From Rosellinia necatrix (Eukaryota; Ascomycota; Sordariomycetes; Xylariales; Xylariaceae), in assembly GCA_021209875.1 (NCBI GenBank), contig JAGYVD010000002.1:6448001-6512000 (forward strand): DNA of 64,000 nt, given 5' to 3'. The notes beneath the pieces were generated by a model. That model was given only the letters and a program-made list of their open reading frames with translations. It had not been told where the DNA came from and made no database searches. Both the position numbers and the translations under genes were made by a program. Positions 1 to 13,205 of the stretch are shown one piece after another (within the stretch, counting starts at the first letter, position 1; every line of letters begins with the position of its first letter).

Positions 1-1527
1 AGTTGCAAGCGTTCGATTGTTAGGAACGTTTGTTTGGTGGCAACAATGATGGGCCACACAACAAGGGAGGGGGTAGGTCGGTCTTAAAGGGCCATGCCTT
101 GCTCTTGGTGTAACGACGGCGATATCTAAGATGGGATTCTTAAGCCTGGAAAAACACAAAAAAAGATGGTGATACTTCAAAGCAAAGGACATGGGGAATA
201 CTTGGTGCGCCATGCAAGGTTGGACAGATTGAGACCAGAACAGGGAAGCGCCGAACTGGGGGTGGGCATTTGACGCCAACCGAGGTTTCCACACTCGAAA
301 GAGGTCGTCTCTGGATTAACTAGCTAGCGTCGACGATAAGTTTTGCCGCATATAAATGGGATTTTTTCACTACCTACTTTAATATCTGCCTCTCAAGGCG
401 GGGCCATGGCATCGACATACTGTGACCTAACGACCTGACTTAGAAGAATGATTGCTGTGTTTCCGGGACAGGTTAAAACAGACCCGACACGGCGAATAAG
501 GTATAGATAGGGTGGGGATTGCCAATTGCCACCTTTGGTTAAAATGGAATAGAAAAGGACCTTCCGTACTAATTACGAATCGATCCTTTGCTTTTGCTGC
601 ACGGCACATACTTGTGCATAGCACACTATCTACCTAGTGTGCATAAGTACCTATGTATTCGGTTTAGCAGGGCTTAGCAGGGGTTTGGTGAGGGGGCTCC
701 AGCACTGTTCACACAACACTCAGTAGGGTGACTGTAGGTAGGTAATGTTTTTGGCTTCTGCCGGACGGCTGGGAATCCGGTGGAGCTAACTTGCTATCTC
801 AATAGGAAGCTGAGTTCTTCGTGCGGAACCATTAAACCCCCTGTTCCCTCCCTGCCTCGTTCGCCATGGCACTGTAAGGCAAGCACTAGGTAACGGTAGA
901 TATAGTGTAGTTCGGTCTAAACCACTTAGGGTTCGGTATTTACCTAGGTACTTTAGATAGCAGTACCTAGCTACTATCGCTGACCCACTCACACGGAACA
1001 GCCTGTGAATTTGGTACGCAAACAACGGCAGGTGATAGATGCATATGCATGGCAAAGGTCCGGCATTTGGTAACATCTTTTTTGTGTGTGAATATGCAGT
1101 GATATCTATTTCTAAGACTGCCTCTGATATTCAAATATAAGAGGCAACCAATCTCTGGCCGCACGTAACTAGCAGATTGAAGGTCATCCATCGGTGGATT
1201 CATCCGCCTTCAGAGGATGCCTGGCAGGCAGGCATGAACATCTCCAAGGTAACACAACCTAGGTACGTAAAGTTATTATGGCACGCTTATACCTTGTAGC
1301 TCTGTATACTGTATCCGGAATTTGAAAATCACACTTTGCCAAACCTTGTATGCCCCTGAGGCTAAAAAAACCCATGGGGTGGCACGGCTCTGATTCATCC
1401 AATGAAGCCGAATCCAGATTACTCGGACCTACTTCTCTCCTCAGCCACAAATGTTAAATTTCAAAGCATGGCCGACACGGGTCTTGTGCGGCCTTTCGGC
1501 GGGATTGATCTTTGTTTATTTCATTAG
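1..1527. other. Gene-poor flank of normal composition
   Basis: No coding region can be supported here. Open frames are all under 100 codons, overlap on the minus strand and show no recognisable domain. The stretch carries several copies of the CCTAGGTA/TACCTAGG type motif (around 725, 941, 965 and 1257) that recurs in the gene-bearing part of the window. Composition changes abruptly to very A+T-rich just after it. Confidence 0.6.
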
Positions 1528-1635
1528 TGTTAGGTTCAGAATGAGAAATAATGTTGTATTAGTTATAGAGCTATTTCCTAGGCTAGAGTAAAAAGTGGAT
1601 AAGTTTAAGGTCCTGGGTGCATAGACCACCCTACA
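1528..1635. repeat. Left 108-bp LTR of the AT-rich block
   Basis: It begins TGTTAGG and ends CCCTACA, giving TGT...ACA terminal inversion as in LTRs. It aligns without gaps to 23657-23764, with 12 differences that are all transitions (G/A or C/T). The A+T-rich DNA begins directly after it. The LTR is less decayed than the interior, which fits a sequence too short to be a strong RIP target on its own. Element orientation is not certain. Confidence 0.85.
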
Positions 1636-4600
1636 CACGGCCAAATATTTCTATTATAAGCACTGCTAAAAAGAATTCTTTGTTTTTTTCTTAAAATAAT
1701 AAGTTTGTTTTTTTTTAATTTAGTTAGTATTAAAGCTTAAGTTAATATTATAAATTTCTTTTAAGCAATTTTATTTTTATTAAGCTGTTTTTTATTATTT
1801 TTATAATTATAACCTAATTATTTAATAATTTTTAACTTTTAACATATAAATAAAATCTTTCTGCAACTTAATAATTATTTAATTAAAACAATCTATATAT
1901 TTTTATTTATTTTAAAGCTTTAAATTATTTTTTAAATAAAAATTTTAAAGTTTTTTTAGCTAAAAGTAACTCTGTTTTTAAAAAATATTAATAATTAATA
2001 AAAGTTTATTAGCATTTTTAAATCGTAGTTTTTTATTTTTTTAATTTTTAAATTTTTTTTATATAATTTATAACTTAAAGTTTTATGCTTAATATTTTTT
2101 TATATAATTTTTAAATCTTGTTTAATTTATTAAAGTTTTTTTGCTTTATTAAAACTTTTTTAAAACTTTTAAAGTTTTAATTATTTTTAGCCAGCTTGTT
2201 ATTTTTTTGTTTTATTATATATTTTTAGTAAAAGTTTTAAATTTTTAGTTTTTATTTTTACTATAGCTAATTTATTAGTTTTTATTTATAATCAGTTATT
2301 AAATACTATGTTATTATTAATATTATTTCTGTTTATAATATTATTAATAAAAAAATAATTAATATTTTTTAGTTAAACTATTCTATAAAAATAAAAGTTT
2401 TTTAAGTTTTTGCTAAATTTATTTAAACTATTAAATATAATAACAGTTGTTTATGCTTTTAAAAAAAGGTTTTATTTATAATAATATTTTAAAGCTTTTT
2501 ACTGCTTTTTTTTAAACTTGTTTTTTAACTAGTTTTTTAATTAAGCTGCTTTAGCTTTTTATTATAAAAAAGTATTACGCTGCTAAAAATAATTAAAATT
2601 TAAAAACTTTTTATATTTTTATATAGTTAATTTTATTTTAAAAAAATATAAAATAGCCTGTTTTTATATTATTTAGTTTTTATTTTTATTAAATAATTAG
2701 CTATATTTTTATTAACTTTTTTTAGTTTAATATATTAATAAGTTTTATAATCCCCGAGTAAAATTATTATATTATTTTATATAGCCGCACATATAACTTT
2801 ATAGCTAAAAGATTTTTCTGCGGTATTTTTAAAATTATATAGTCGTATTTAAATAGCTATAGTTTTTTATATAAGCTATAAAAATTATATTAAATTAAAC
2901 AGCTAGCAGATTTTATAAATTTAATATATATATTTTTATAATCTAGCTTTTTATTTAATATATATTAAAAATATATAAATTTTATATGTTTAACTTAATA
3001 AACTTTAAAACTAATAATATAATTAATATTTAATATAAACAGTAAAAATATCCGATTAATTTTTTTAAAATATTTTTTGTTTAAATATTTTTAAAGTAGC
3101 ATAAATATATTTATTAAAAAAAATAAAAGCCGGTTTTTTCTGCTTCGATCCGTTTTATTTTTTAAATTAATTTTTTCAGCATTTAATAATAATTAATTTC
3201 TGCTTTAACGTTTAAAAAAATGTTTTAATTAAAAACAGCTAATAAAAAGTTTTTATATTATTATTTAAAAAATATTTTGATAACTTTTTAACTTTAGTAA
3301 TATTTTATTAAGTTATTTAAGTTAAATAATCATTATATTAAATAATTTATTTAACTACGTTTAATAAATAAGCAGGGTTTTTTAATATAATATTAAAATT
3401 TTAAATAAGTCGGAACAATTTTAAACATTAAATAGCTGTTTATATTTATTTAATTTGCTATTTATTTAAATCGGTTATTTTATACGTTAGTTATAACTAT
3501 TTTTTACTTTTTTATTAAATAAACTTAAAAACATTTTTTTTTAATTGCTTGCGTTTTTTTTAAAGTTTATATTAAATGCTATAATTATAATAAAAACTAA
3601 AAATTATTAAATATAATAATAAATTAAAATTAATAATTATAAGTTAAAAAAAAATAAAGCCTGAAAAAATTATTATTTAAAATAAACAAAGCGATTTTTG
3701 TTTTAAAATAAGTTGTTAAAGTTTAAAGCTTTTAATTAAATAAAAATATTTAAATATTTAAATAAATTTATACGTTTATTAATTCTAAGTTTTAAATGTT
3801 GTCTAAGTTTTAAAATACTTAGCAAAAAATAGTTTTATTTGTTTTTAAAATAAATAATTACATTTTATAATAAACCAGAATACAGCTAAAAGTCAGAAGA
3901 ACAGCTATTGCTGCAGTTATGTTAATAAAGTCTTCTGTTCTTTTTTATTTAATTATATATATAATTAGCAAGTTATAATTAACTATTATTTTATTTATTA
4001 AAGCTAAAAAATAAAGTTTTTATTAAATAGTATATTTTTTCTGTTATAATAAAACCGTTAATTAAATAAATATAAAATAACTATTAAGTTTTTTATTATT
4101 AAAATCGCTTTTTTTATTTTAATAACTAAAGGCCTTCTGTTTTTATTACTTCGGAAAAATCTTTTTATTAAAGTTCTAAGTTAAACTTTTAAATATAAAT
4201 AAGCGATTTTGTTTTAGCAGAAAAATCTAAGTAATTCCCTTAGGCAGCTATTAATTATTAATATATTTAATATATACGTCTATTTAAATAACATTTATAT
4301 AAAAATTAAGCTTTATTATAATTAAAAAATAATTTAGTTCGTATAATTTTATCTTTTAAAAAACTTTAGTTTTTTAGCAAAATATTTAATTTTTAGCAGG
4401 TTTATATTACGTAAATCAGGTCTTCTACTAACTATTTAATTTTTTATTATAATTATTAACTATAAAAACATATCGTATTAAAAATCTTTTAATAGTTATA
4501 TTTTTATATTAATAAAGTTTAATATTGTTTTTTTAAATAAATAAATAACGCTAAATTATTTTTTTTTTAATTAAATATCCCGATATATATATATTTAGCT

Positions 4601-5047
4601 TTAAAAAAAACCGGCAAATATCCGTTAAACATTTATTAATAGTTGTTTATTTTTATTACAGCTACTACTTTATTATTATTTATAATATTAAATATAATAT
4701 ATAAGTTTTTTTATATAATCCTGCTATTTTAATAAACTAAAAAAAACTTTAATTTAAATCCTCCTGCTTTAATTAAAATATTTATAATTATAACCCGTTT
4801 TATAATCTATTTTTTTTTTATAATTATTTATCGGATTATTTAATAGCAACTTTATTAAAATTTACTTCTTATAGTTTTTATTATAAATATATCTATAGTT
4901 TAATAAACAGGCAAGTCTGCTAAATAAACGTAATTAAAAAATAATCGTGCTTTTTTTAAGTTTGCCTGTAGTAATACTTTATAAAATTTAATTTTTAGTT
5001 TTAGTTTTAAAACCGCGGAGATTTTAACGTTATTACTGTTAATTTAT

Positions 5048-5061
5048 ACCGACCGGTCGGT
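5048..5061. repeat. GC-rich 14-bp perfect palindrome in the RIP block
   Basis: ACCGACCGGTCGGT is a perfect palindrome, conspicuous among A and T runs. Its cytosines lie in CG, CC or AC contexts rather than CA, which may be why they escaped. No function is assigned. Confidence 0.4.
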
Positions 5062-8000
5062 TTTAATATATTATCGCAACAAATATTAAACTTAAAAACA
5101 AATTAAATTATTTTAATTTTATAGCAGCTAAGTTTTAATTAATTAATCGCAGGTTTTAATTTAAGTTTATTTTTAATTATAAAGTCTCGGTTGTTTTTTA
5201 TTTAAAACATTTATTATATTTTTTTAAAAAACGGGTAAAAAAAATATCAACTTATAAAAATAACTTTTATGCTAATATATATATAAGTTTAAGCATATAA
5301 TATTAAAATATATTTTAATAAAAGTTTAGTTTAAAAATAAACTAAGCTTTTAGTTTATTAAATAAATATGTTTTTTATATAAAAAATAAAAATAAAAACC
5401 TAGTTTAATTTTTTTTTAAAGCTAGTGTTTTTTATTATTAATATAATTATCAAATTAAATTTAATAAGTTTTTGTTATAATAAAACTTATTAGTTTTTAA
5501 GCTAATTATATATTATAATATATTTTTGCTTAGCTAAATAAAAAAAAAAAAGCCTTACGTAATACCTGATTAACATATGTCGCTTAAAACTTTATAGTTC
5601 TATTATAGGTCTATATTTCTAAAGCTTTTATGTTCCGGCGGCAAAGTTTTATTTTAAACTTAATTTTTAACAAGTTTAACATATCTTTTACGATTTTAAT
5701 AAATATATATAGTTAGCCCGGTTAAATTAAAACATATATTTAAAATAAAAAAAAATATTTAATTAATACTGCGTATATAAGCGCAAAATTAGCTAAAAAA
5801 GCTAGGTTAAAAAGAGTTAATCTGATTTTTTTTATAATATGCTTAGAATATATTAACAAGTTAGTTTAATAAAAAACCAAAATGTTCTGTTTAAATTAAA
5901 TTATTTTATTTAATTAAAATATATTTTAGTTATTATATTTTTTAATTATTTTTTCAAGCAACAAAAAAATTACGTTTAGCATAAAAATACGGTCAGATTT
6001 AATCGGAGAAATTTTTTAATATAATCGGATTTAAATATTTAATAAAAGTCTGATTATTTTACAGTAAACATTTCAAATATTTTTTATCTTATCGTTTAAA
6101 AAAATAAAGCTTAAATATTTAAATCTTTTAGTTTTAGCTTTTTTATACGCTTTTTTAAATAATTAAACAATAAATTTTTTCAGCTATTTTTTAAAAAGTC
6201 GTAAAAACAGCTTCTGCCTTACTTTTTTTAAACTTTTAAAAAGATTTAGTTTTAAAGCATAATATTTATTTTTAAAGTTTTTAAAATTTTTTTTAATCTA
6301 TAAACTTATTAATATTTATACCAGCTTTTATTTAATTTTATGTTTAAATATAAAATATGTTTTTATTAGTTAATACGTTGTTAATATTTAAATTTATATT
6401 TAACAGCTTTAAATTAAAATCCAGGTTATATTTTTATAAATAAAAGCAGTATTATTTTTTTATAAATATGTTTTTAAATAAAGCTATAAAAGTTTTAATT
6501 ATTTTTTAAGTTAAATTAAATAATATTTATAAGTTTTTATTAATTGTTTTATATAAATAATTTTTATTTTTTTAGCTTTAAAAATATTTAGTTTAATATA
6601 TTAACAGCGGTAATATAACAAGCAAATTTTTAATTTAGTTTTTTGTTTTAATAAAATGCTTATTATTTTTAAAAATAATATATATATTAAATATTAATTG
6701 TTTAAGCTTTTTTTTTTAGCTTTATTTAGTTTTAAATAAATATAATAGATTTATTTTTTTTTAATAATAAAAACATTTCTAAAGCAGTAAAATTTTTTTT
6801 TTTATTTTTAGCTTTTAATATGTTTTTTTTTTAATATTATATTTATAATTTTTAAACGTCGGTAAAAATATTATTTATAAATACGTTTATCGCAGAATTT
6901 ATTTTATAGTATTAAAAATCTTTTATTATAAAAACTATAATATATCTGCTTACGTTTTTTTTTAAATAGTTAAATTTTTTGCTTAACATTTTTAAAATAT
7001 TGTTTTGCAAATAATAAAGCTGTTTGTTTTAAACATATAAATATGTTTTATATATAAATTAGTCGATTAGTTTTAAAGCAAAAATTTTTTTTTTTATGCG
7101 TTAAACCAGCATTTCTATTTGTTTTTTTATAGTCGGCTATTTATTTTTTAAATAATAAAAATTTTAAAAGTCGGCAGCTTTTTTTAAATATATTTTTTTG
7201 TTTAAAAGGTATTTGATTTTATATACAGGGTTTTAATTAAAATTAATAATTTGCTGTTTAAAAATATAAAAAATAATAATTAAATAATAATCTACTTGTT
7301 TAAAATAATTTGTTTTTTTAACTTGTAGTATAAAATTTTATCTTCTGTTTTTGTTTATTTATATATCCGTTTTTAAATTTTTGTTAATATATATTATATA
7401 CTTTTTTTTAAATGTTATAACTATTTCAGCTTATAATTTAGAATTTTTTAAATTGCTTGTTAAACTTAAACGTAATAAAAATATTTTTAGCTTTATATTT
7501 TAAATATATAGATGCTTATATATATTTATGCTTTTAATAGGTTTTAAATAATTAAAAGCTTTTTTTAAATATTAATAGTCGGTAATTCGGAGAAAATTAA
7601 AAAGCATTTATTTTAAAAATTATATTTGCGGTAACTTTAATAATCGCAAGTTTAAAAGTTAAAATAAAAAAAAAAAATAATTAATAATTATTTATATATA
7701 ACAAAATTAAAAAAATAAAACAAGTTAAATAATAATAATAAATAATAATTAAACAGTTTTATTAAGTTATTAATAAAATTATATTTAAAATAATAGCTAC
7801 TTAAAATAATATTAAATAAACAAGCAGGTATAAATAAATATATAAGCTAGTAAAAATTATTAAAAAAACTGCTTAAGCGGTTTTAATATTTTTAATTATA
7901 AGTCTAGCGCTTTTTTTTTGTTTAATTAATAAATAATAAATTAGTTAAACTTGTTTAGGATTAATTTTTTAAAATGTTTTTATTATTTTTTAAACTTATT

Positions 8001-11000
8001 TTCTAATAGTTTAAAAGCTAGCTTTATTTTATTAATATAAAGTTTTAAATTATTAATATAAACTTTCCGCGGTTTTTTTTAGCTAGTTATATTTATAATA
8101 TATATTAATACTTTTAACGTTATTTTAATAATTTTATATAGTTTTTGTTACGCAGGTTATAATTTAAAAGCATGTTTATTATTGTTTATTATATCTCTGT
8201 TTTACCGGTAATTTTTTATTATTTTATTCTAGTTATGTATATATTTCTATATTTAATTATTTATTTTATAAAGTTGTTTTTATTAACAAAAAAGTTTTGT
8301 TTTTTCGGCGGATTAATTATTTTAATATTTAGTTGCAGAATTTTTTTAATATTTATTATATTTTTTAATTTTTTAATCGTTTTATTTATTATATTTATTT
8401 AGTTTTTTTTTAATATAAAAACGATTAGCTAGAGTTTTTATTTTAATAGAATTTCTGCGGAAAATAAATAAGTTTTTTTTATTTGTTATAAATTAATAGC
8501 TATTATTATGTTTAATAATTAAGTAGGCCATGCTTTTAATTATTTATATCTTATGTTTAAAACTTATTTTTATAACTGTTTTATTATTAATTAAACGATT
8601 TTTTTAATAAAGCTATAAGTTTATAGTACGTTAAAAAGCTTATACGTTAAAATCGTTTTATTTTTAACAAAAATTTTTTTAATTATATCGTTAAATCTTT
8701 AATCTGCAAATATTTATCGAAAATATTTAAATATAGCTAACAGTAGATCTTATGCTTATAAAACAGAAAAAAAGCCGATTTTTTTAATAATAAAACAAAA
8801 AATAAACCGGTTAAAATAATCAGCTATTATTAATATATATTTTAATTTATTTAAACTAATAAAAAAATTAATCTAATATAATCTATGCTAATTATGTTTT
8901 ATAGCTTAAATATTATAATTTATCGCTTAATTATAAGTAGCAATTTTAATTTTATTTTTTTATAAATATAATAATAGTTATAATATTTATTAATGTCCGT
9001 GTTTTTTAACGGCTATTAAAACCGCTTTATTAAATTTTTTTAAATAATAATATGTCCGTAGTATTTATACCTGTTATATATTTATTTTAATACTACCGGT
9101 ATTTTTTTTAATAAAATATATTTAGTTAAGCTTTTATTTTATTTAATTTAAAACAAATAGCTATTTTAGATATAATATTATATTAACTGTTTTATTATTA
9201 TTTTTTTAATTAATAATTAATAAAAACCGCTATTAGTTTTTTATTATATATTATATTAAATTGTTATATTATTTATTTAATTTATATTGTTTAGTTAATA
9301 AGTTAAAATTAATTTTTTATTACTAAAAAAAAAAATAATAACATGTTTATTTCGGTAAGCTTTTTTTTTAAAATAAAACGTTTAAAATAATAAAAATAAC
9401 TTTTAATATTTGTTTAATTAGCAAGTTTAATAGTAAAGCTTTATAACTTAAAAATCTATTTATAATTTAAATAATATATGTTATATTAAGTTAATAACGC
9501 ATAATAAACTAATATTTATTTAATTTTTTAGCTATATTATAACTTTTTTACATTTTTAACTCTAGTTTAAAAATAAATAATAAGTTTAAATAGTTTATAT
9601 AAAACATAATAAAATAAAAAATTTTAGCATTAACTATTAATATTTTATTAAATATTTAATTAAGCTTAAAGCTTTTTTTTTTAATAAAATATTAAGTTTT
9701 TAAATTTAATAATTAAAATAATATAAACATAAAAATTTTTATAAATGTTATAATTTTATTTAAAATTTTAGTTCTAACGGGTTAAACCGCAAGTTAAAAA
9801 AATACTTTTTCTGCCTTTGTTTATAAAACGTTAATAGCTAGATAATATTAAAAATAAAGTTTAAATTTTTATTGCTTAAGTTTAAATTTTTTAATAAATA
9901 GTAATAAAAACATAACTTTATTTTTTAGTTTATATAAAAAATTTCCGCACTTTTTTTTTTAGCACTAAAAGTTTTTTAATCGGAGTAATAATAAGCGCTA
10001 GTTTTATATAAACTTTTTTTAATATTTTTATTAAGTCTGTTTTTTTTAATAAATAGATTTTTAAATAAAAAATTAAATAAAAAAATTGTTTTAATTTTTT
10101 TTTGTTTTAAAAATAGTTTTTTAGTTCTGTTTATTATATAAAACAAAATTTATATTTAATAAATAGTTTAACTTGTTTTTCTAATAGTTTAAAACTTAAA
10201 GCTATAACGTTATTTAAAAAAAGTCGTTTTTTTAAAAATAATTTAATTAAAATAAAAGCAATCTAAAAAATAAAAAATATAAAAAAATTAAACAAATTAT
10301 TAAAAGTTTTTTTAATATATTATAGTTATTTATAAAAATATTAAAAACATTTTTAATTTAAGTAGTAACTAATAAAAAAATAAAGCAGGTTTTTAAAACT
10401 TTTTATAAAGCAGCTATTTATTAAATCTTATATTTTTAAAATATAATAAATATATAAAGCTTTTATAAAACTTTAAAACATTTTTTTATTTAAATATTAT
10501 TTATTTGGTGCAATAAAAGCGGTTTTAAGTTAATTTTTATAGTTTATTTTAATTGTTTAAAACTTATAAGCTGCGTTTTTTTAAAAAAATACTGCGTGAT
10601 TTTTTTAAATTAAAATATTAAACACTTCGTTGCGTTTATAAACTAGCTATTAAAGCTTTATTGTTGTTTAATTAATAAAAATATAGCAGCATATAAATTG
10701 TTTTTTTTAGTTTTAATTTTAATAAATATTTTATTTATGCTTTTTAAGCTAAAATATTTAAATAAATTAGCTTAGCTGCTTTTAATTAAAAAAATTCTTT
10801 TATAAAGTTCTTTTATTTATTATATATTTTAATTAATATAATTTATAAAGTTTAATAAATTTGTTTATTATAATAATATGTTTTATTAAGTTTATTATTT
10901 TTATATTTTTAAGCTAACTATAAAATAATTTTTTTACGTATAACAGAGTTTTTAAGCTTAAGCCTGTTGTTTTTAAATAACGGCCCTGTTTCTAATAATA

Positions 11001-13018
11001 AGTTACAACGTTTTAAACTATTAGTCGACCACTTATTAAAATTTATTAAATAATAACCGTTGTTTAAGTCGCTTTATTATTTTAAGTTTTTTTTAATTTT
11101 TTTAACTTAAAAGCCCGTAAATAAATTATATATTTATTACAAATATTTACCGATTCAGCAGTCGTAGGCTTTTATAATAAATAAACGTTTAAATTGTTTT
11201 TAAAAGCTATTAAATAAATCCTATGTTTACTGCTATTTTAGCTTTATATTTATTAAATACTTTAAAATCTTAGCAGAAAAACTTGTTTTATTTAATAAAT
11301 ATTAAAGCTAGATCTGCGTTAAATTAATTATTTAACTTTAAAATAGTTATTTTTTAATTATTGCAAATGTTTATTTTAAGCATTAATGTATTAAAATTAT
11401 TTATTATCTAGAAATAATAAGCAAACAGATTCTTTTTATTTTAAAAATTTTTAGCTAATTTATATAGTATTAATAAAACAATTTTCTAAAGGTCCTGCAA
11501 ACTTAAAATCATTTTTTTTTTTTTTTTTTCTGTTTTTATTTTTAAAATAAACAACATTATATATTTTTTTAACTTTTTTTGTTTTAAAAATATAATTAAA
11601 CAAAGTTTACTAGGATTAATAAATATAATAAATAAAAAAGCTTATAAAAAAATCCAGTTATATAAATTACTAAAAATAATTTTCTGCGATAATAAATAGT
11701 TAACAATTTATAAATTAATACTTAAAAAGCTTTTTTCTATTAAAATAAAAACAACTTTATTAATATTATAAGTTCGACGTGCAAGTTTAAAATATAAAAT
11801 TAAATCTGTTAAAACAAAAAAAATAAAAACATTATATTTAATAAAAGTTATTTTTTTTTTAAAAAGTTTTAAGTTTTTTATAGCTCGGTTAGTTTTTTTT
11901 AAATTATTATAATCTTGTTTTAAAGCTTGATTTAAATATAAGCTTTATATTAGTTTTTTAATTTTATAATTATTAATGCTTTAGTTTCTGTTAAAATTAA
12001 TTTAGCAATATTAATTATTTTTTAATTATATTCCGATTATAAATATTTATATAATAAACTTTTTTTTAAATTTTATTGTTTAAATTTAAATCGTTATTGC
12101 TTTTTTAACGAAGTTCTAAAGCTTTAATTATTTATTTCCGGACGTTTTTTTAAAATATTAAATTTAATTAGTACTGCTTTTATTATTTAAAAAATATACT
12201 TAGCTTTTTTAATCTTTTTAAAAATAATCCGATTAATAATATAATCGATTATAGCAGTATTCTGTTACAGCTAAGCTTTTTTTAATAATAAATTATAAGT
12301 TTAATTTTAGCTTGTAATATAAACATATATAATTAATATAATTTTTTAAACAGTAAATAAAAATACTACGTAGTAATAAATAAAAAAAGTGCTGTTATCG
12401 GCTATTTTTAATTTTAGCGGTTATAATATTATTTTTAATACTAATTTATAACGTTTAATATAATTAAAACTAATAAGTTTAAATAAAAAGCTACTATTAA
12501 TTAAATATTTTTTTATTTAAATTAAACTTAATTTTTTTTAAATATAGCTAAAATATATTTTTTTATTATTATTAGCAGCTTAATTAATATACGTAGCTTA
12601 AGCTAACATAGCTAAAAAACTTATTTTTGCTGCTATTAAATAATTTTTTTTTTTTTTTTAAACTTCCATAGTTATTTAAGCTTTGCAGTAAAAAACAGTT
12701 TTATTTTATAAATAAGCTAAGCTTAAATAATAAAAATCTATTTAGTAATTAGTTTTAAATAATATTAAAAACAGGGTTAATTTTAATAATTAGCTAATAT
12801 TTATATAATTTTTATAATTGTTTTTATAAGCTTAAATAAAAACAGTATTTTATTTAACAATCTGTTTTTAAGCTTTAATTAGCTGTCGGGTAAGTTTTTT
12901 TTATAATTTTTTATTAAGCTTGCTTAGTTGTTTTATCTGTAGAATTAAATAAAATAACAGCGGTTTAAATAATATATTTATTACTTTTTATTTTTTTTAA
13001 TTAAAAAAGTATTATATA

Positions 13019-13205
13019 TTTAATAAGGTTTACTAGGGGTAGTATAGTTAAGTCTGTAAAAGTGTGATGTAGATTAAATAGAGGCTTCTGGTCCTGCAGA
13101 GACCAGAAGCTTTTTAAGCTAGGTTATTTTATTTAAGCTATATAATCTTTATTTAGCTAGCTCCGCTAGCTAAATAAAAAACCCTTTTTTTTTTAATTAT
13201 GTTAA
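13019..13205. repeat. Nested LTR-like direct repeat, copy 1, with two hairpins
   Basis: About 187 bp that recur at 21060-21247 in the same orientation, differing almost only by RIP-type transitions. It contains two inverted repeats. The first has 10-bp arms GCTTCTGGTC/GACCAGAAGC at 13084-13110 with a 7-nt loop. The second has 14-bp arms at 13148-13178 around a TCC loop. These arms are the most GC-preserved DNA in the neighbourhood. The repeat spacing fits the two LTRs of an element of roughly 8 kb nested in the larger block. The exact ends are uncertain because neither copy keeps clear TG...CA termini. Confidence 0.7.

Noticed and set aside
8172..8402. 76-codon plus-strand frame in the AT-rich block
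   Set aside because: The product is almost only Phe, Ile, Leu and Tyr, as expected from A+T-rich DNA read by chance; there is no domain or start context.
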